This document shows, in pieces, positions 6,695 to 9,086 of a stretch of DNA of 9,086 nucleotides. Numbering within the stretch: position 1 is the stretch's first letter; the number at the start of each line of letters is the position of its first letter. The stretch lies in contig DASWMP010000319.1 of the NCBI GenBank assembly GCA_036399695.1, positions 1 through 9,086 of the forward strand. Reading direction: 5' to 3'. The position numbers and the translations under genes are program-made. The stretch comes from DASVEE01 sp036399695. Lineage in GTDB: Bacteria; Acidobacteriota; Thermoanaerobaculia; Gp7-AA8. Below the pieces are notes generated by a model. The model was not told the DNA's origin. It searched no databases and was given only the letters and a program-made list of their open reading frames with translations.

Positions 6695-6934
6695 ATGCTC
6701 CTGCGAGTTGAGAGAGGGACGATGGTCGGTTTTTCCCGTTTGTGCTCGTCCGAGGTCGCGGATCACTCGCTCACCCGTGAGGCGATCCGTCTGGTGGAAC
6801 TGCGCGGGCGCAGCGACGGGAGGTACGTGGACGGGGAGTTGCGGTGGGAACTGGATGATGCGGGTTCGTTTACTCCGATGAAGCCGCACCGGCTGTGCCG
6901 GTGGTGCGCGTGCGGATGGGATGGCGGGACGTAA
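6695..6934 (+). CDS. Doubtful small ORF, possible gene remnant
   Basis: 79 codons, with a second ATG at 6722. It overlaps the upstream region of the nuclease-STAND gene on the other strand. From about residue 25 the translation has an ordinary amino-acid mix (REAIRLVELRGRSDGRYVDG) and a CxxCxC ending (LCRWCACGW) that could bind metal. Third positions are GC-rich, as in true genes of this genome. No ribosome site and no family recognised. It may be a degraded gene end or chance. Confidence 0.2.
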   Translation: MLLRVERGTMVGFSRLCSSEVADHSLTREAIRLVELRGRSDGRYVDGELRWELDDAGSFTPMKPHRLCRWCACGWDGGT

Positions 6935-6989
6935 GTGCGCGGTCGCGCATCAGGGTGGCGTTGGAGGAAAGATGAAGCGAGGCGGTCCC

Positions 6990-7220
6990 GACGCTCGTGA
7001 CTTACCGAGGGTCACTCGTGAGCTACCGCGCGTCACTCGCGAGTTCCCGCGCGTCACTCGCGGGTTACGGGCGATAACGGGAGGTAGTGCTGCGCGAGTG
7101 ACGGAGTTACGGGCGGTGATTCGGGGAGGGCAGCGGCGGTTCCGGGGGTTACCGGCGGTCACTCCGGGATCAACATTCTTCATCCCGTCGTTACCGATGG
7201 TCATCTGCGCGTGATGGGGA
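6990..7220. repeat. 21-bp tandem array, block 1 (11 GC-rich units)
   Basis: Eleven units start at 6990, 7011, 7032, 7053, 7074, 7095, 7116, 7137, 7158, 7179 and 7200, every step exactly 21 bp. The consensus core is GTCACTCGCGGGTTAC followed by a 5-base GC spacer. The core is a near-palindrome around CGCG. Units 2-4 are the cleanest; units 5-7 are diverged but keep phase (unit 6 keeps GAGTTACGGGCG, unit 8 keeps GGTTACCGGCG). The last unit (ATCTGCGCGTGAT) already resembles block 3. Twenty-one bp is two helical turns, so bound proteins would lie on one face. It is also seven codons, so every frame repeats; open frames across it are not evidence of coding. Confidence 0.85.
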
Positions 7221-7304
7221 CGTTCTAATTTAGAACAGCGGTGTTCTGATTTAGAACGCTCGTGTTCTGATTTAGAACAGTGGTGTTCTAATTTAGAACT
7301 CTGT
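7221..7304. repeat. 21-bp tandem array, block 2 (four AT-rich palindromes)
   Basis: Four units carry GTTCTRATTTAGAAC at 7222-7236, 7243-7257, 7264-7278 and 7285-7299, again in exact 21-bp steps, with six-base spacers that vary. In the A form (first and last units) the 15-mer is a perfect odd palindrome: GTTCTAA, central T, TTAGAAC. In the G form (middle two) one base pair of the palindrome is broken. This has the look of a cluster of operators for a dimeric regulator. It sits in the middle of the array and differs sharply in composition from the blocks on each side. Confidence 0.88.
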
Positions 7305-7472
7305 GGTTATCCGCGCGTGTTCGCCGGTTATCCGCGCGTGATCATTCTTCATCCGCGCGTAATCATTTTTCATCCGCGCGTGAATATTGGTTATCCGCGC
7401 GTGATCATTTTTCACTCGCGAGTGATCTTCGGTAACTCGCGGATGACCGCTGGTTACGCCTCCGTAGAGAGG
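7305..7472. repeat. 21-bp tandem array, block 3 (seven clear units plus one decayed)
   Basis: Units start at 7305, 7326, 7347, 7368, 7389, 7410, 7431 and, decayed, 7452; every step is 21 bp. The consensus core is TTATCCGCGCGTGATCATT. Unit 6 holds the perfect 12-bp palindrome CACTCGCGAGTG (7413-7424). Unit 7 (GGTAACTCGCGGATGACC) is close to the reverse complement of a block 1 unit, so block 3 appears related to block 1 in opposite orientation. The spacing from the last block 1 core to the first block 3 core is 106 bp, that is 5 x 21 + 1. On the minus strand a 70-codon frame (7505-7293) would give a repeat like NDHARIT; I regard it as a by-product of the 21-bp period. Confidence 0.85.
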
Positions 7473-7666
7473 AACCGTCCAGGAACTGAACGGATTTGCA
7501 CTCATGCCAACGCGTTCGCCTTGCGTATCGAGCAGGGATCTGGCTCAGAACGGACAGGTGGCGAAGACCACCGGCGCGGACTTGCGGCCATTCGGCGTGA
7601 TCATGGGTCGTACTTTTATGTATCCACTGTTAAACTCGCCCGTCACTTGTTTGTAACAGAAACCAC
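7473..7666. other. Gene-free spacer between array and promoter
   Basis: About 190 bases without a convincing gene. A stray GCGTGATCAT (7595-7604) matches the block 3 core but is out of the 21-bp phase. The inverted pair GTCAC (7642-7646) and GTGAC (7667-7671) overlaps the -35 of the promoter below and could be an operator. Confidence 0.45.
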
Positions 7667-7695
7667 GTGACACTCGCGCTCGGTGAGCCTATATT
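7667..7695 (+). promoter_or_regulatory. Sigma-70-like promoter, GTGACA - 17 bp - TATATT
   Basis: The -35 GTGACA (7667-7672) matches TTGACA at 5 of 6 positions. The -10 TATATT (7690-7695) matches TATAAT at 5 of 6. The spacer is the ideal 17 bp. Transcription would start near 7702 and run into the gene at 7978 after a leader of about 275 nt. It is the best promoter in the window by eye. Confidence 0.6.
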
Positions 7696-7701
7696 GATCG
7701 T

Positions 7702-7977
7702 GTTGCCGGTGCCTGCTTGTGTAATGGCGTCGCCGGTGGACAGGGGGTTGAGCCGGGCTCCTCCCATCAAGCCACGGGGGTAACGGGGTCGCAGGGACAA
7801 GTTGGGGTTGAGCCATGCCCTTCTGCGATGACCCGGGAGAGTCGAGTGACTCCTCTCCTCCCCGTGAACGCCCTAAGTGTCCGTGCTTCATGGGCTCGGA
7901 CATCCACTCGATCGACTGCGTCCGGCCGGCGCTGTCGACAGCGTTCATTCCCCTATGTGGGGAGAAAGGATAAAACC
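7702..7977 (+). ncRNA. Candidate structured 5' leader (riboswitch-like or separate RNA)
   Basis: From the predicted start to the ATG at 7978 the sequence is GC-rich and full of pairable arms. GGGGTTGAGCC occurs twice (7744-7754, 7804-7814), exactly 60 bases apart. GGGTCGCAG near 7787 can pair with CTGC and GACCC at 7824-7835. GAGTC-GAGT-GACTC (about 7839-7852) extends into GGGA/TCTC arms. TGTCCG (7878-7883) pairs with CGGACA (7897-7902). CGCTG-TCGA-CAGCG (7930-7943) is a perfect 14-bp palindrome. TCCCC-TATGT-GGGGA (7949-7963) ends just before the ribosome site. It matches no riboswitch or known RNA class I can name. The open frame through it (from 7717) has a non-protein-like composition. It could act as a switch, as a leader for protein binding, or as a stable RNA. 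Confidence 0.4.
7961..7970 (+). promoter_or_regulatory. Ribosome binding site for the gene at 7978
   Basis: GGAGAAAGGA lies 7 bases before the ATG at 7978 and decides that start over the in-frame upstream ATG at 7717. Its first bases fall in the right arm of the TCCCC/GGGGA hairpin (7949-7963), so folding could tune access. Confidence 0.7.
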
Positions 7978-8511
7978 ATGTCTAACAATCAAGACACCAC
8001 ACTCACCCCGGCTGTGACCACTGATCCGACCGTACCGCTTTCACCGGAGGAAGTCCTGCAGTCCCTGCGCGGGATCCGTCAGCAGATTGCGCTGCCGGCG
8101 GCGCAGCTCGCGAAGGTTTCGCGCAAGCGCCGTCTTGCGCACGTCGACGCCAAGTTCATCGAGGAGGCCATCAACGCCATCGGCGCCTTCGACGGCGTTC
8201 GCCAGGCCGTTGGCGTCACGGACGAGGAGCTCCGCCAGGAGGTCGACGTCACGGCCCGCTGGACGGCCGTGGCCTCGGAGCTCCGCTCGCTGCTCGATGC
8301 GATTCTGCTCGCGACGACGGCACGCCGTCAGCGGATCGGCCTGGCCGCGCTGCAGACCTATAAGATCTGCCAGCAGCTCACCAGAGACGAGAACAATGCC
8401 GCGCTGGTGGTACACGTGAAGGAGATGCGCCGGCTGAACAAGTTCGGGCGCGCACGCCGCAAGCCGGCGACGCCGGAAGAGCCGGCCGTCACGCAGTCGA
8501 AAGCCGCGTAG
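7978..8511 (+). CDS. Helical protein of unknown function, shares a C-terminal domain with the next gene
   Basis: 177 residues, no signal peptide or membrane segment. The first 25 residues are polar and probably disordered. Residues 22-50 are a helix (SPEEVLQSLRGIRQQIALPA). Residues 56-160 are mostly helical and include VDAKFIEEAINAIGAFDGVRQAVG, a second segment EELRQEVDVTARWTAVASEL, and a basic end. From G121 the pattern ALQTY...L-R...A...V..MRR...GR matches the next protein without a gap over 24 residues. The tail is basic then Pro/Glu-rich. The domain reads like a four-helix bundle made for protein or nucleic-acid contact; I cannot name a function. It is preceded by a strong promoter, a long leader and a good ribosome site. 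It ends in three consecutive stops (TAG TAA TAG, 8509-8517), suggesting that readthrough is costly. Confidence 0.8.
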   Translation: MSNNQDTTLTPAVTTDPTVPLSPEEVLQSLRGIRQQIALPAAQLAKVSRKRRLAHVDAKFIEEAINAIGAFDGVRQAVGVTDEELRQEVDVTARWTAVASELRSLLDAILLATTARRQRIGLAALQTYKICQQLTRDENNAALVVHVKEMRRLNKFGRARRKPATPEEPAVTQSKAA

Positions 8512-8536
8512 TAATAGAGATGATGTGATTTGACGG

Positions 8537-8567
8537 CGGGGTGTCGCGGGCGATCCGCGGCACCCCG
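8537..8567 (+). other. Strong 13-bp hairpin between the paired genes
   Basis: CGGGGTGTCGCGG (8537-8549), loop GCGAT, then CCGCGGCACCCCG (8555-8567). All 13 positions pair, one of them as U-G. No T run follows, so it is probably not a full terminator. It sits between two related genes 84 bases apart, where it could set their relative amounts by mRNA processing or partial termination. Confidence 0.6.
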
Positions 8568-8595
8568 TACGTTCCGACGGAAAAGGACCCTGGTG

Positions 8596-9012
8596 ATGAC
8601 GATGAACGAGGACGAGACGATCGACCTGGCGGCGCTGATGCACGCCGTGCAGAATCTGCAGGCGGCAATGGACGCGGCGTTCACGCCGGAGGAACGGGCC
8701 GCGGCGCTCGCCGCCGGCGGCGGCACTGACGACACGGCGGCGACGATGGTGTATCCCGCGGATCAGCGGGACATCGCGCTGGATGATTTCGCGCTGGATG
8801 GCGCGGTGGAGTCGCTGCACGCGATGTCCGAGCAGATCCAGGCGCTGATCAAGCAGAAGATGGACGCGGGCTACGAAGCGTCGCTGCAGGTGTACTACGC
8901 CGCCGAGAAGCTGGCGCGGGAGCCGGAGCACGCGCACATGCGCGAGCAGGTGGAGAACATGCGCCGCGCGCACGTGGCGCAGTACGGCAGGGAGATTCCG
9001 GAGAGGGAGTGA
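8596..9012 (+). CDS. Acidic helical protein of unknown function, paralogous C-terminal domain
   Basis: 138 residues from the ATG at 8596, chosen because AAAAGGA (8581-8587) lies 8 bases upstream; the frame opens earlier with a TTG at 8530, but that stretch crosses the hairpin and looks non-coding. Residues 5-40 are an acidic amphipathic helix pair (EDETIDLAALMHAVQNLQAA). A Gly/Thr/Asp-rich linker follows, then a long helical part 58-132. ASLQVYYAAEKLAREPEHAH and then QVENMRR match the preceding protein: L97, Q98, Y100, L106, R108, A113, V119, M122, R123 and R124 occupy the same spacing, and both end in GR after a two-residue length difference. So the two genes are probably diverged duplicates or partners of one complex. 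No signal peptide, no membrane helix, no named family. Confidence 0.78.
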   Translation: MTMNEDETIDLAALMHAVQNLQAAMDAAFTPEERAAALAAGGGTDDTAATMVYPADQRDIALDDFALDGAVESLHAMSEQIQALIKQKMDAGYEASLQVYYAAEKLAREPEHAHMREQVENMRRAHVAQYGREIPERE

Positions 9013-9020
9013 GGGGGGAA

Positions 9021-9055
9021 GCAGTTGGGCGGTTGGCAGTTGGCGGTTGGCGGTG
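9021..9055. repeat. Short 7-bp tandem repeat (GGCGGTT/GGCAGTT)
   Basis: Units GGCGGTT, GGCAGTT, GGCGGTT and GGCGGTG fill 9028-9055, with a partial copy (GCAGTTG) before them. It is a microsatellite directly after the stop of the last gene and may vary in copy number. Confidence 0.75.
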
Positions 9056-9068
9056 GAAAAAGCGAAAG

Positions 9069-9079
9069 TCCTGTCTGTC
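9069..9079. repeat. Fragment of the GGACAGACA/TGTCTGTCC repeat
   Basis: TCCTGTCTGTC is identical to 761-771 in the left arm of the repeat at 746-847. The window ends seven bases later, so it may be a cut-off or degenerate copy. Confidence 0.4.
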
Positions 9080-9086
9080 GCCCCCG

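Noticed and set aside
6632..6889. N-terminal extension of the nuclease-STAND frame by 86 codons
   Set aside because: The translation (RLHRSKRTRIIQFPPQLPVH...) is low-quality and Arg/Pro/His-rich, and the Mrr-like domain begins directly after the ATG at 6631.
7222..7299. LexA/SOS box cluster
   Set aside because: The GTTC-N7-GAAC arrangement differs from the Gram-positive GAAC-N4-GTTC box and from the alphaproteobacterial GTTC-N7-GTTC box, and no SOS gene lies nearby.
6990..7472. CRISPR array
   Set aside because: The period is only 21 bp and there is no distinction between conserved repeats and unique spacers. No cas gene is in the window.
7293..7505. 70-codon minus-strand gene with heptad repeats (NDHARIT type)
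   Set aside because: It has no ribosome site, and the heptads follow automatically from the 21-bp DNA period. It stops where the AT-rich block begins. Kept as an alternative in the findings.
7717..7977. N-terminal extension of the 177-residue protein
   Set aside because: The stretch contains strong stem-loops and a promoter-proximal leader, its translation is not protein-like, and a good ribosome site marks the ATG at 7978.
7702..7977. Group II intron or diversity-generating retroelement RNA
   Set aside because: The GTTGAGCC motif superficially recalls intron domain V flanks, but the domain V hairpin is absent and there is no reverse transcriptase in the window.
8537..8567. Rho-independent terminator
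   Set aside because: The stem is strong but is followed by GTACGTTCC, not a T run, and a related gene follows at once.
8041..8973. 310-codon minus-strand open frame across the two helical-protein genes
   Set aside because: Its Arg/Leu/His-rich composition is typical of an antisense shadow of GC-rich genes. It crosses the intergenic hairpin and both plus-strand genes, which have proper starts.

Overview
The window looks like chromosomal DNA from a GC-rich soil or sediment bacterium. Acidobacteriota is my best guess, from the DUF4214-type secreted protein, the paired GGACAGACA...TGTCTGTCC repeats and the style of the helical proteins at the right end. No rRNA or marker gene is present to prove it. 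Base composition is mosaic. One hand-counted line in the threonine synthase end (241-300) is about 78% GC and one in the 8 kb gene (8041-8100) about 68%. Two lines inside the 4.7-6.6 kb gene (4681-4740, 5461-5520) are about 42%, which suggests that block was acquired.

Layout. 1-387: 3' end of threonine synthase (+). 416-625: small DUF4177-like protein (-). 626-1036: gene-free, with a 30-bp inverted repeat pair made of REP-like hairpins. 1037-2767: secreted protein with DUF4214 repeats, an EF-hand-like loop and an unrecognised C-terminal half (+). 2777-3732: two translationally coupled genes (-), a four-helix membrane protein then a soluble cysteine-containing protein. 3944-6631: the probable defence locus (-), an Mrr-like nuclease fused to a STAND-type NTPase, followed in the same frame after a single TAG by a 245-residue wHTH-like ORF. 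6632-7977: no convincing gene, but an ordered repeat array and a promoter with a long leader. 7978-9012: two helical proteins of unknown function that share a C-terminal domain (+). The window ends in a 7-bp tandem repeat and a piece of the REP-like repeat.

Two things stand out. The first is the nuclease-STAND protein with an in-frame amber codon inside what looks like a winged-helix wing, so the two ORFs are probably halves of one roughly 895-codon gene. The second is the array at 6990-7451: 22 clear units in exact 21-bp steps, in three blocks (11 GC-rich, 4 AT-rich perfect or near-perfect 15-bp palindromes, 7 GC-rich). About 215 bp further on lies a near-consensus promoter (GTGACA-17-TATATT), then a structured leader of about 275 nt, then the paralogous pair. 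Array, promoter, leader and the two small proteins may form one undescribed unit. That link rests on proximity only.
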